From assembly GCA_014871385.1 (NCBI GenBank), contig CM026426.1:75568303-75632302 (forward strand): a DNA stretch of 64,000 nt, read 5' to 3'. Within the stretch, counting starts at the first letter, position 1. Each line of letters begins with the position of its first letter. Source of the DNA: Ceratodon purpureus (lineage: Eukaryota; Streptophyta; Bryopsida; Pseudoditrichales; Ditrichaceae). Positions 42,648 through 55,500 of the stretch are shown one piece after another. The position numbers and the translations under genes are program-made. The notes beneath the pieces were generated by a model, which was given only the letters and a program-made list of their open reading frames with translations, searched no databases and had not been told where the DNA came from.

Positions 42648-43721
42648 TGTTACACGGCAACATTTGCGACAATCAAGGAAAACAAGGAGCGGTGAAGACT
42701 AGTAGAAGCGATAGCAGTTGCTGCTAGGAAGTAATAGTTTGGCCAGAAAAGAAAGGAAACACAAGTATAATAGGGTAGCATGGAGGCCAGGGCTTACACT
42801 CTTGATATTTTGATGGTTGGAGACGATGTGTAGCGTAGATAGCATGAATCGTTGGTGTCCCTAATTGTGATGCTCGAAAACACTTGTACTTTCTTTTGCA
42901 ATACTCAGCTCCCTTACAGCTTACTGCTTGCCTGTCAAATCTCATTATCTTCCTAATGTGTTGCATAATCCTAACATTCTAAACCCTTCTCCTCTGTGTC
43001 ATCCTTGTCTGCTGGTATACTCCATCTCTTGCACTCCCTTGGCCCTTGTTCCTTCCCACGGTTTCCAAGAAGCTATCTAGGACTTGAACTCTCACTCACA
43101 GCATCATTAGGAGAAAAATGAGCTCAAAATAAGGCCGTGTAAGCCTGCCCTTTCTAGGTGAACTCCCTACTTTGGGCACCTCTGCCGCTGGCAGCGGATG
43201 CTAGAGTTGCTGCCCGCACAGAACTGCGTGGCGCACTCACAACAAAGGTCCTCGGAATATTAGGTGAGACATGAATGCCTCAGCTCGGGCTTTGGTCCCA
43301 AGTGGGCAGGTTGTGTCAGCCCGACACTGTAGATGTGCCCTCCACACGCCTCCCTCGGAGGTCATTGGTTCGAGCCCCCGTGGCGGTTGCTGGCAGTAAG
43401 GTGGCACAGCCAGTGCCATGTCAAAAAGCACGCGGGCAGCGCCCGTTTTTTTCTCACGTGCCGCTTACACGGCCTTTTTGTGACCTGATTTTTCTCCTAA
43501 TGGGAATAGATCCGCAAAACATTACTTCCTCACCTTCCACGGCCTACCTTGGCTAACTCACGCTACTACTCTAACGGTCCGAGTCCCAGCACCAAGACAG
43601 TTGGTCCTCGTGACCGTGTTCTCCTAACTCTAAAATTGTGTCCCAAGAAAACACCCTGCGTCCCCTTCTTAAGACACCACTCTTCCCTGCCCAGTACTTC
43701 CATGCTTGATCCCAGCTAACA
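42648..43721 (+). repeat. 3' LTR of element 2, with an inserted MITE-like element
   Basis: It begins TGTTACACGG right after a GAGGGAGGG-type polypurine tract and ends CCCAGCTAACA at 43721. Its total of 1074 bp becomes about 680 bp once the insert at about 43108-43500 is removed, matching the 681- and 664-bp LTRs elsewhere in the window. Confidence 0.8.
43108..43500. mobile_element. MITE-like element with about 38-bp terminal inverted repeats
   Basis: The left end (43105-43144) reads CATTAGGAGAAAAATGAGCT and on to AAGGCCGTGTAAGC. The right end (43463-43502) is its reverse complement with a few differences. TA dinucleotides flank the GGAG..CTCC ends, which would suit a TA target duplication, but this is not proven. 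The interior is GC-rich, lacks an ORF, and contains GGTTCGAGCC, the form of a tRNA-type B box, near 43368. Confidence 0.75.
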
Positions 43722-44897
43722 TGGAGCAAAAGAGTTCTATACACGTCAGCCACGCCTCGCTGGAGAGGAAGTTTTTGGATCCATCAAGCGGAAGGCCGAC
43801 CTACCCCTTGGAGCTGAGGAAGAATCTCACCGCCCGGACAAGGTAAACTTCTCTTATCCAAAAGCACCTAGACGTAACGTCAGGGCTCTCAACACCCAGA
43901 TGCCCATCATTGTCGAGGATGACACCAAAGATGACACGCACGTCGACGAAGGCCAGTCTCTTACAGAGGTTGCTGTGACAATCCCGGAGACCCCAAGAAA
44001 CGAGACCGGAATCCGCTATGTGAATGCAGTTGAGGAGACCAAGGATAACATCAAGGAATGGCACATTTTAAGAGTGCCAATGACTTCCGCAAAGTGCTGC
44101 TGGCCTACACAGCTGTCAATAAGAAGAAATGTACAAAGAGAATTGTGAGAAAAGCGAACGCTACAGCTGCACCAAGTTCCAACCTACACTGGAGTTTGGA
44201 CAAACATCCGCCACGACACTTCGGAAAGGACAGAAAGGACTCAAGGCGCAAGTGGATTGCTAAGTACTCTCCAGACCAAGGGATGCCTCCAATTCTAACC
44301 GTTTGGCCAGTAAAGCTTGGGACAAACTTGAACATCACAAAAATTCGTGCACTAGAGGCGGGTGGATTCCAGCTCCCGCAGAAGAAGCCGGTCTCCCCAC
44401 CACGCCTCTTCTCCTCTGCTCCGCCACCTTCAAATCTAAGTTCCTTGCCAGTTCGTCTAGAGGCTGACCGCTACCCAGGTAAGAGAGACGGCAAGATGGT
44501 GCAGTGCACTACCACTCGCCCTAATCCGGCACAGCGACTCTCCATGGGCTCCTCCGACACCCTGAAAGTTCGCCTTCGTTATGTCACCATGATACCTCAT
44601 CCTAGCCATGGTTGCATCATAGGGTTGGATTCGGGCATTGCACCTACCGTCACACAGTACCAAATCACCATCAGCTCAAACCTCGTTTGCTGTTGCCCAG
44701 CATTTAAAAAAGCCATGACTAAGTTTCGTGGGCGGATCCAATTCTCCTACGGCAAGCACGTATACTTCATCCTTTTGAAGGTTTGCAACCGCGATCCCAA
44801 CGCCGACCTTTTCATCCACGCGCCTACCTATAGCTTCAACGAGGTCAAGATACTTCTAGAAAGCGGAATCCTGATACACCCTTTGGCGAGAAACTAG
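43722..44897 (+). pseudogene. 5'-truncated SWIM-zinc-finger-like gene
   Basis: Coding sense begins abruptly at the end of the element 2 LTR, with no start codon, and reads a charged segment (VFGSIKRKADLP, then IIVEDDTKDD). A frame change at about 44055 leads into a 279-codon frame ending in TAG at 44895-44897. Its C-terminal part reads QYQITISSNLVCCCPAF and, after a spacer, YGKHVYFILLKV. This follows the SWIM pattern C-x-C...C-x-H, except that the expected Cys before the last x-His is Gly. SWIM domains bind DNA or proteins and are common in MULE transposases and in some E3 ligases. Host gene or transposon origin cannot be decided. Confidence 0.5.
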
Positions 44898-46121
44898 GGG
44901 GCAAACTAGTTTTAGTCCAGGATCTTTCACGTGGACGGTGGCAACTAGGTTGCACACTGGTTAATGTTTGAATTATTCCCTGTACCGAGTCAGCAAAACA
45001 TATTTGTATTGTCTTTTTCAATATATATGGTCTTACTATTCACATTGATTAGTACGCGTACTAATTGCTCCAACTAATAATGCAATGCATATAACATAAA
45101 TACATTTGACTACTTGTACTCACTCCGTTAAGCACCAAATTATTATAGTTGGTTATCACTTTAATTCAACCAAGCAACCGTTGTAAATAGCTATTTCATT
45201 CTTTGAACTTAATGTGTTTAGCTTTGCCCTTTGCATTCTCAGCACATCTACCAACCTCTCTCTCTACTACGTGAGAAGCTACATTTCCGTCCATTTTGGG
45301 TCCCATACTTGGCAATCATCCTAGGTAGGGACGTTTCAACAATGGACTACTTCGACTTGAACCTCTAAGTGCTTCCCTAGACTAAGTCCCCGGTGGGATC
45401 TTTCCAATCTTAGAGTATGCATGAATTGGCAACGGCTTCTCCACCTCGTCCTCAACCACTATGATCTCCTTAGGATCTTGTAACGCTGAAGAATTCCTCC
45501 CAAGTCTGATCCAACATCCACGACCACCGGAAGTGGTAGTGCTTCGCCTCATGCAGTCACCTTCTCTTCCCCCTCAACCTCCACGTAAGGTTGAAACGGG
45601 CCAACAACGTCACGAAGCGAAACAGCAACCACCTCAATGTCCTTTATAATCGTAGATCGGTACTGAAGAGAAAAGTTCCTAACTAAAAAAAAATGCAGTC
45701 GAAAGAGAAGAAGGCACTCTTCACAGCCCCAACTTAAATATCTTAAGGCATGTGCTTGGCGCCCTTAGATCACCGACATTGCACTCCACATTAACATTCA
45801 TCCAGCAGAATGAAATGAATAACAAGCAAAAATTCACACAAATATGTCAATTTATTTTTCTACACCAAAAATACAAAAAACAATAAAAACGGTAATAGGA
45901 TCAAAATGTCCCATATTGTACCAGAATATTTGAAAAAACTCCACGGTTGTAGGCCATAAAATCATTTTGTTAAAAAATAACATGTGAAGAATAATTGTAG
46001 AGTATTCGAATTTTCCAATTTTAGTATCTAATTTTAGTAAAAAATCTATTGTTTTTAGATTTCAGACCCCATTTTCTGCTTTCCGCTCATTAAATCTCTG
46101 CTCGCATACAAGTCTCCCTCT
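44898..46121. other. AT-rich intergenic DNA
   Basis: No supported gene. ORF 45461-45649 is Pro-rich and short, without recognised motifs. Confidence 0.45.
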
Positions 46122-48823
46122 TTAGGCACGCTCAAGCTTGGGCCCCATAAAATCACGTAATGTGGTCTTCCCATTCATTGTCGAAGTCATCATTCTCAAA
46201 CCCCTAACACCTATGTACACCACTGACGTGAGGGACACCGACATAACCGAATTCGCATTCTCAAGGAACAGAACATCAAGGAACACTGTGGCAGAAGGGA
46301 CCGACGATAAACAGTTCACATAACCGGGCAACATAAGGTATGGAATTTTAAGAGAACCTTGGTAGCTCACCTTGGTTGCACCGTAAAACCAAGGATGTCG
46401 AGTGCTTGTCCTAATACATCGTCTGTAAGACTGAATGGAAAGCTCGGCCTCTCGCATATGGATCCGGCATGGACATGGCATTCTGGTCCAATACCTCACC
46501 CTTGCATACGCTAGTTCCTTCTCTAGTAACTTTGTATCCCTTTGCTAGATTTGCCGCTGATTCGGTGCAGCACGTCGAATTCCTTTCATAACGAAGAAAA
46601 ACTGCAGGGCTAAGAATGACAGGTGCGTCGACGCGCGTTAGTCTTTCTTGATCGAATCAATTTACAAGGTATGTCAAATGGGTAATTCATCAACCCTAAT
46701 ATGAAACTCACTTCGAATCCATGAAGCAGTAAGAGTAAACAAGAGCAAGATTGGGCTATAATCCCTGGAAATATTCTTGTCAGGGATATTGACATGGATT
46801 TCTCCACGCAAGGGAGTGGTCGGATTTTATTATTAAAGAAATTAGTATACAGCGACGTAGCCGAAGAACTTGTGCTAATGGGGCTCTCAAAACACCTTCC
46901 AGCAACATAACAGTCTAATCCTGATCCATGCAGATGTTTTTCAAGCACTATGAGATCAATGTACTCAGACAGCGTGGTAAGGGACAACAGAATCACCCCA
47001 TATAGTACAGGCCGTTTCTCGATGTCTTGAACTTTGCATGGACCTTACACACCGAACCCCCAAACTTATACTACGTTGGAAGCTCGGAACTATCTCATAT
47101 ATGGCGGTTCAACTATAGAACAACGAAAGGTCCAACCGAGAACCCTAATGTCCTCTTGCAAAAAATTATTCATTCAGATAGAGTATTGAAGTTAAGACAA
47201 GTCATACAAATTGTCGCACAGGTGAAATTCACACTCTCTCCAGGATTCCTCTTCTGAACTGGAGTCCTCTCGGATTGCAGTAGTCTCTGTAGATGATAAC
47301 ACCTCAAGGTGGGAATTATCCTGTGTAGGGAGAAGAAGGATGTACGGGCAAGTATTGTCTGTGGTTTGTGCTCGTACAGGCTCGCAACGACAAGTCATCC
47401 ACTTCTGCCGCATCGCATCGTCTAGCGCAAGGAATTTTTTACCACATGCTACCAAGTTTGCATTTGCAGACCGGATTCTCAAACTAGCGTAGCATGATAC
47501 AAAGGTCACAGCCGCATGGTGGCCTGCAGACGTGAAAAGGACCGTAAGGACCGAGCTTATACTCCCTAATTGCGCACTCAAGCCAAGGGGATTCTCCATT
47601 GTACCGGTCAATTCGAGAAGACCTACACCCGTACTCAGGGCTGTACGCGGTTATTGACTTGGGGGGCATTTACACAGAGAGGCGACCTAGAGGAGCAACA
47701 ATGAACTCTATGTTTAGAGAGGAGATACAAACATAGTTAAGGCACAGTCAAAGTAGTTTAATAGCCAACCTTATTCGCAAGCACAAATTGTCCGTTAATA
47801 GGGAGGTAGAGGACTTGAAGCTCTGCCTTGTCTATGCGTCTCCAATTAAACCCTAAACACCCGAATGAAAGCGACGTCGACGCAATGCGGGCAGGGACGC
47901 ACACAGAGGATGGCTGGGAGTTGGAGCTCCAACTCTTTTGCGACCGCACCTTGACGCGTGGTGGGGGATACCACATACGACAACACCCACATTGCATTTC
48001 TAGGGAATCATGCCTTAGACAGGCACATCATGAATGCAAAGTTTTCTGTCACGACAAACTAACTAGTAAACGTGGAGTGACCACTTCGGAAGTCTCGGAG
48101 ACATAATCTGGATATGGCACAGTGGGTGAATACGGGCATACGTGCATGGCATCTCGGCCGTGGTGGACTGGAAGTTGAATGAAGGAAGTGGAGGCTTTTG
48201 CTAGTTGTATGCCGAGATTGTTTACTTTGTGTTCCTCCTTAGTGGAGAAGCATTTCTCGTAACCCCACTATCCTCGACCCACGAAGTGTTGAAGATTTTG
48301 TGCCATGGCACGTACACATCCAACCCAAATTAAGCATCACTACAATTAATGGGTTTGTCCTGCTGTTAGGTATAGGGGATTGGTGTTTATTTTACTTGCA
48401 GTTTTGGGTTGCACTTTGTGCACAATCTTTAGGGTTTTACAGTAAGGGGCAACAATAAACCGTCTGAACGCCGCCTTCACCGTCGACGGGGTATACCATA
48501 AACAGGAGCAGAGCGTGGATCCATATTGCCTCACAGGGACAAAGTGCACCTTGATGCTCGGCTTTCAAGTCAGTCACATGCGCCCAATACTCTTGATTTG
48601 TTATTTTTTCTATATGTTCGTGGTTATATCTGGAAGTGGGGTAAGGTTTGCTTAGTTCGCCTTGTACGTGGAATATGATGTCCGACCTGATGGAAGTAGA
48701 TGACATCGTCGGGACCCCTGAGTAAGACGCAGACACGGTGTCAGTCCATGAGAGAATGGGGTTTGTGGTAGAAATGGAACGGGATTGTGTCGAGAGATAC
48801 ATGTTGAAGCACAACGTCTCCAT
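46122..48823 (-). pseudogene. Run of minus-strand coding-like fragments, unknown family
   Basis: The longest frames through this 2.7-kb stretch are all on the minus strand: 48823-48437, 47997-47758, 47611-47192, 46996-46610 and 46499-46122. Each spans 79-139 codons and they lie in different frames. Some segments have ordinary protein composition (for example NHEHIEKITNQEYWAHVTDL). Others look like wrong-frame sequence. No family is recognised. It could be one multi-exon gene or a decayed element; a chance cluster is not excluded. Confidence 0.25.
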
Positions 48824-49399
48824 TCCACTTTTTTATCCTAAAGGAGACTGGCTCGTGGACGCTCCGTGTCCATGGTCCCCTGGTGATCCCCCGCTTAGAG
48901 TTGCCGACTCACTTCTCGATACCCTAAACCAGCTGAACTTGTGCTGTTAAGTTTATGGCTAAACTTGTACGCCACCTCAAGCTCTGATGAAAGCTCCGAA
49001 TCTGACAGTACTACCTCTAATGAGGAAACAGACTCCGAAGTAGATGACTAGTTTGTTTGTAGAGTGTTTGTTGTCTTTGTGTACGAGGGAAGACCTCATT
49101 GAATAAGCGCCTAGGTTGAGGTTTTGAACTCCCTGGAGACACGTTTTGACGTCCTAGACGGCTTAGATACCCCCATGTGATCAACAAAACAAATAAATTT
49201 TTATTCCTTCCACTCTTCGAAATCAAGAGTTATGTCAAACGACGTCCCTTGTGAATCATTGGGAACATGTCTGCCTTGTATGTGCTTTGTTCTTCCCTCC
49301 TCCAAATTAGATTATGCCATTGGATATTCATTCACAGGAGGGACTAGTCGTCGCGCTATCCGCCATTGGTAGGAACCCTAAACCTCCATCACTGGTGTC

Positions 49400-52300
49400 A
49401 TCGAAGATGAGCAATGGTAGTTATTCCCCGCAGAACAGTGCATCCCAGGTAATTTCTCTCCTTGTTGAAGCCATACTCTGAACCTATCACAGTGCATACA
49501 GAACTAAAATGCAATTATGTGTATTGGTGGTGGTTGTCATAACAATATTACTAACTTCCCTATGTAAGAATGTATGGTCTTCAGGGAGCTCCAAGCAGGC
49601 AGATGCCAGTCATGGCATCATACACTTCTCGGCCCCCTTATATCCACCCTTGGTCAAACCAGCCAATGTATCCGTCACAAGGTGCGTCCCCTCTCGTAAA
49701 TAGTGCTCAATATACGGTATGTACAGTGGTTTTCATCACCTCCAACTGCAAGGAAACGGGCACTCGATGCAGCCGATGTCCAATCCACCACAAATAATGA
49801 ATCCTGGTCACATGACAATGGATTATCCAACGGTTGCAAAGAAACCCACTCGACACACGGCCAGGAGTAGGCCACGCAAACACGCCGCATGGATCAAAAG
49901 CAAGCCAGACGTCAGGTTTAATCGGTCGAGAAGGAAGTAGCGGAGCCAGCGGAGGGTTTGGGTATGCAGCTACAATCAAAGGATCGCGACAAGGCAGCAA
50001 GTTCAAACCAGTGCCATTCCCATGCATAGAAATGATGCACAATTCTTCATGCTAGGAGCCGTCGCTTGGCAAGGCTGGAGAGGTGCTTCCGCTATGTCTC
50101 TTTTTCCATTCGCATTGGGCAGTCTTCATTACATCGAAAGCTCCCTACAAACTGCGAGATACATTTGGCACAAGCACCGGAAGGATACAGGCACGGGCGA
50201 TAAGTACAAGTGTTGTCCACTTAAATTCTTCCCAGCACTAGCCAAATACTGGCAAACAAAGGCCGCAGACGAAGAAGCTAGGGAATTGAAGCGGAGAGAG
50301 ACGCCAAGAGGAAAGAGCGAGAGTTACGCATGAAGAGTGTACAAGCGGGAGATGCCATTCCGGACGACAACTAGGACGTAAGGAGTATCATTTGTAAACA
50401 GTTGCAGTTCAAGTATTTGTTAAGTGCTTGTTCAGATTTCTTTTTTTTGGCATTGCGTGTATGACTGTGCTACGGCAACTCTATTTGGACACGAAATGCT
50501 CCGTTTAGAACTTTTTTTTTTTTTTCCTCCTTTAAGCCTCTAGTGGACGAAGATGATGACTGCATCACGTAGAAGGACAAAGAACTAAGCGACGATTTAG
50601 AGCACGGAGAGGAGATGGGGAGTTCATTTGCCATGCAAAAGTCACCCACTAACGTGAGTTCTTTTTGCTAAAAGTGCATTGAAAGTTTACGTTTAGCATT
50701 CTTCAAGTAGGCTCAATCATTAGAATAATAAATACAGAAATATTCACAATTGACCAAATCAGTACGTACCATCTGCCCAGTATATGATTCTATGTGCGGG
50801 TCGGTTGATTGATGAATTTGACTCTATACTATCCATATTGGTGAATCAGGTTTAGAACGTATCTACTGTGGGGACAAGAAGCACATTCAATTGAAGGAAA
50901 AGGATGTTTCCTTCTAGGTGATGGTTTGTGACCGTTTTCAAATTCTAATAACCCTATACACTCTATTTTCAAAATATCTTAGTCCATTCCTTAGTATCAA
51001 TTTTAAACATTGCGTTCAATCACCACTCTCAGCTGCAATCTGATTGTGCTTTATTTTACGATGAACACACAGGCGACGAACAAAGATGTTGGTACCCTCA
51101 GTTACGCGACCACAATCGTGGTTCACAAACCTGACACTGTCTCACGCTCAATAGGCCGTGAACTTGTTGCCGTGTCAAGCCAGGTTCAGAAGATAACGAG
51201 GTGGAGGGATGAGGTGGAACTCCACATGTCCCAAAACAAAGACGACAAGGCAGCGGTGAAGGAAAAACTCGATCTACTGCTTGGAGTCATTCTACTGTCG
51301 GGTGCCATTCAGGGGCCAACAAACGGCAAAGGAAATAAGGGCGGGAGGACAATGACGTCAAGTCCACCCGATCACACTACAAGTACTATAAGTAGGGAAA
51401 AAACACCTCGCATCCCAATTGGGCGTGGCGGCAACGAAAGGGCATGGGCTGCGTCACGTGTGTCAATAGAGGAGACATGTCGGGACGGTCTGGAGGGCTC
51501 TACTAGAGGTCAGAAAGATCTTGTGAAATTGTTGACCGGAGTTCAGCATCTAGGTGCGGAATAACGTGAGAGTACAAGGTTGATGACTCACATACACGGA
51601 TAGCAGTTCTTTTTTGTTCACATACTGACAACTAATTAAGTCTCTACTATGCACTGTGTACAGAAGAGGAAGCGGAAAACTAAAAAGGGAGCCCTGGTAT
51701 CATGACCTAGGAAGTCTATCCTGATAATTCAACACCAACGCAATCACCAAATCATATATGCGCTCTAGAAGCAGCGTTACAGGACAGTGGGGCCACCCTA
51801 CAATCACTAAAACAACCTAGCATGACTAGTACTTCCCAGTACTCTCTAAACCGTCCAGTATCTGATTTATTTTTGAATTATGAGCTATATTGTTACAGGA
51901 GCATTCTAAGAATGATGTTATCCAGGAGAGTTGGACATTCTTCATGCATCTTCACACTCGAAAAAAGGAAAATGTGAATCTGAAAAGGCGGTCCTAAAGC
52001 AACCAGCTGTCACGCCGTTGTCAACAAATGAAGGTCTACGCTCTGCAGCGGACAGTGTTAGTGCCCAACGACCAATCCGTAACAGGAAACGTTCATCAAA
52101 ATTCAGGAACTATGTGCCTCTAGCGGAGAACAAACCAAGAGCAGAAGAGGTAAACTTCTGTACACGATTTATTGTTTATCAATAATTTCCTATATGCCTC
52201 TGAAAAGTGACAATGTGGTGGTATCATGGCCTTTCCTTCTAGAGTGCGAACCTCTAAAGCCAATCAACAAGGTTGTGGGGGTCTTTCATCTAGATCACCC

Positions 52301-52595
52301 GAACACCAAGATTCCCCTAGGTCGATGTAGGCCACACTAGCGTTCTTACAAAAAGAAATTTGTCCCAAATGTGAAGGGTGTTTCATAGGAGCCAGGTATG
52401 CAGCAAGTTACCCTGGAGCATGTATATCTGGAATGGGCAGAGACTCCTGTACTATACCCAGATCACTAGCAGGAAGGCATTGTAACTCTTTTAGATGCGT
52501 TGAAGGGCAAATTTACAGAAGACTCTACGGTTGTGTGGCAAACAAGCTATCTCAACTTTGTCGAGGTTAGCAAGGTTATTTAGAAGGTGAGACAA
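49400..52595 (+). pseudogene. Decayed multi-exon plus-strand gene, unknown family
   Basis: Coherent plus-strand segments appear in order. 49570-49940 is Pro/Met/Gln-rich and then strongly basic, with a frame change near 49715. 50150-50370 (DKYKCCPLKFFPALAKYWQT, then a Lys/Glu/Arg helix) has a frame change near 50305. 51073-51564 follows acceptor CACACAG and is Lys/Ser-rich. 51909-52150 follows acceptor TTACAG. 52201-52590 has WPFLLECEPL and VTLEHVYLEWAETP, and ends at an AAG|GTGAGA donor. The last segment has four in-frame stops, all TAG (52338, 52386, 52467, 52581). A basic region plus a charged helix suggests a DNA-binding accessory protein, but this is guesswork. Confidence 0.4.
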
Positions 52596-52599
52596 CTTG

Positions 52600-55500
52600 A
52601 GTCGGTTTTTTTTATCGTTCTTAACTTGACATGCTCAATAGCGATCATTTTTTACTCGACCAATAAAGAACCACTCAAATACTACATTTTCAGTAATCAA
52701 AGAATGTTAGACACTCTGGAACTTTGCTATGCCAACCTGCAACGTACTCAGTCAGACGAGTAGTTAGCCTTAAATGATTTATAAAGGGCTATTACCAGAC
52801 TGTGCTCTAGCATCTACTTACTCGGCCTTCTCTCGACATGACAATGTGGCAGACCTACAGAGCTATGAAGAGGACCTGCAATAGAGCTCATTCGAATGCT
52901 GAGAAATGCATCTCTTGGGAGTCCGTGTCAAGCTTCGAGCATTACTCATTATCATCTTGCACCGGTGTCGTGGCGTACTTAAAGTAGTAGGTGGATCACT
53001 CCAACACCGCCCCTCTCTCCGTTTTCAGATTAAATGCACGCTTGTGCGTGGCGATTGTTCCCTTCTATTGCACATTGGTTGGAGCACACCCCTGAAATTG
53101 GATTGCTATGCTTCGGCAATTTATTTCAGCGGACAGTTGTTTCAAGTAACACCGTGGAATCACGCATTCCACTGTCCGAGTTCATTGTGATGAGGGTGCG
53201 TTGGATTTGACCACACTTAAGAGGCAGCCTATATGAGGACAAGCTGTAGCATAGGAAGAGGACATGACCCTCTAGATTTATTCATATTGTTCTGTTTTTC
53301 TAGAAATTGTGCTCCAAATTGAGTCCAAAATGTATGTTGGATCACCTCAATTAATCGACATATGTTGAGGCAGATAAAGCGCAACTCAAAGACAGATTAT
53401 GCCTCGTGATTGAATAGTGATATTAGCTGTAGTCTGCACATTACAAATACATTATTGCTTCAATACAGAAATATGAATAATTTCATTTCCAATGAAATTA
53501 CAATTTTACCATTGCGGCCAATTCACCAAAAAAGGCCAATTTTTACAGACCACTTCATTGGTCCACGTGCAACGTCATCAGTGGTTGACAACCTCAATCG
53601 TTTCAAGTCCCAAGCAACATTCCACCAATTCACAACACCCCGGGCACGAATGGCTCCGATACAACCGTAGCAAAATCTAGCCGTTCGAACGAAGGCCCAT
53701 CTCGCTAACAATGGGGATAGGTAAAACTACAGGTCGGGTGAATTCCGAAACCCCTTGAAGTCCATGTATGCGTCCGCAGTTCCACGTCGGATCAGGGTTG
53801 TCATAACGGACGGACATGGGCCTAATCTAGCAGACCGGACGGCACTTCGGCCGAACGGACCGGTCGATCCTAGACATTTATCGGACATAGCGGTCCGCTA
53901 GAAAAATTTAATAGGTGTATATCTTCAATATGTGCAAGATAATCTTCAATATATGCAAGATTGGGACGGTCAACCCTAAGTCTCGATCAAACGGACCTCC
54001 CCTGACCCCTAACGGACGGACGAGCGGACCGGACGGCATTTCGGACGGGGAGGTCCTGTGAACAACCTTGCGTTGGATGCTAGGCAATGGTGAACGCACA
54101 TCGGGCGAGACCCAGGTACCATTGCCACACGATACATCAAAAATTCAATTAGCGAAGGCTTGTCCTATGTGACCCTAACTACTCAGTGAAAGGCGGGTTT
54201 GAATCTCGACGCTGGAAGGCGCCGGAGAGTGATATTCATGTCGCCCAGGCAACCTTTTTGCTAATTACGGCTATGATGGGCGTCAGGGTTGCTAGTAGTG
54301 CTTTTCAAGCGCCTCCAATCTTCTCGCGCTGTGTTTAGTAACTAAGCCTGTAACCGCAGTTCTAGTCTTCACGGCAAAGTCTACAACTTCTGGAATCACA
54401 TCCACATTGCGGTCTTGACGATGACCTCTTGTCCCAATCGCTACGACTGCTTTTGCCCCTCTCCGTTTCACATGTAGGTTCTTGACTTGCTCTCCTCCGC
54501 AACTTTGATGATACAGACCACCCAAAAAACGTGATACTCACTCACTCTCCAACCAATAAGCTCCACTTATGCGCACCCAGAGCAAGACCGCTTAAACTCC
54601 CTCACCACCTCCATTTACTAGTCCTTAGTTTACCAATACACAATCAGATCCTTCATACCCAAAAGCAGATCATCACTATCACGCCCTCTAACACCTACTT
54701 TTAAATTTAAAAGAACCTACATGCACGAAGCCCAATCTCACTTCTTGCAAGCCAGCGTGCCCCTACACTTTGTCACCCACACCCAATTTTCTACAAACAC
54801 AGCTCACTAGCTTTCTCGGGACCCCTTTTGATCATGTCCCTAGTCAGCGTCCTTGCCCACGTTCAGCTTGCATTTAACGGGTCGTCAAATTTTTTTATTG
54901 CTTGTTTCTTTCTGATCCAGGTTGCGGCATTTAATGTAGTCGGCTTTAGGAGAAAACTCCACTCGTCCATGACTTGTTAGCGGCACTTGTAACCAACAAC
55001 TTAAGGATTTTGAGCCTTTTTTTTTCGGGTTTATTTTTTAGGTGTAATTTTTAGATGTAGAAAAATGAGTTTCTCATAGAATGCATATTTTTTCAAATTT
55101 TTCTTTCCAATATTGAAACAGATACAAATTTATAAACACAAAAGTACTTCGTGACACAAAACTGATATGTAGACTTTTCCATTGTCACACTTAGTTGGTA
55201 CTAATTTCCACTTATGAGTGTACCCAAAACGAGCAGTTTTTTGAGTGTTGTGATTGGTCAGTTTGAATTGAGTGGCCTGACAAGTTCAGCCAAGTTGCGG
55301 TTCAGCCAAGTTGCGGTTCTGGGGACATCTATAGGTTGGATCTGGGGGTGCTATTGGTTTTAGGTGCCGCTACCTCTCAAATGATCCTTTCAATGGGCTC
55401 TTTGCAAAGTTTAACAACAATAACCAAAATTCCAAACCGAAGCTAAAATTATCCCACTAACTGGCTAGCGTTAAAGAAAAATGAGATCAATAGCTACAAA

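Larger units (their letters stand above)
37130..43721 (+). mobile_element. Gypsy element 2, 5'-truncated, same family as element 1
   Basis: The sense strand runs from the end of the reverse transcriptase (LDDG box at about 37155) through RNase H, integrase and the extra coiled-coil/zinc-finger ORF to a 3' LTR starting at 42648. The layout after the integrase matches element 1 segment by segment, in the opposite orientation and with many changes. Gag, protease, most of the RT and the 5' LTR are missing. Two later insertions split it: an antisense solo LTR (41782-42445) and a MITE-like element in its LTR. Confidence 0.85.

Noticed and set aside
43361..43385. A tRNA gene, from GGTTCGAGCCCCC
   Set aside because: Only a B-box/T-arm-like word is present; no cloverleaf with D arm, anticodon arm and acceptor stem could be drawn at normal spacing.
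54195..54225. A second tRNA- or SINE-like B box (GGGTTTGAATCTCG)
   Set aside because: No A box at suitable distance and no tail or duplication was seen. The A-box-like word near 23763 likewise lacks a partner.
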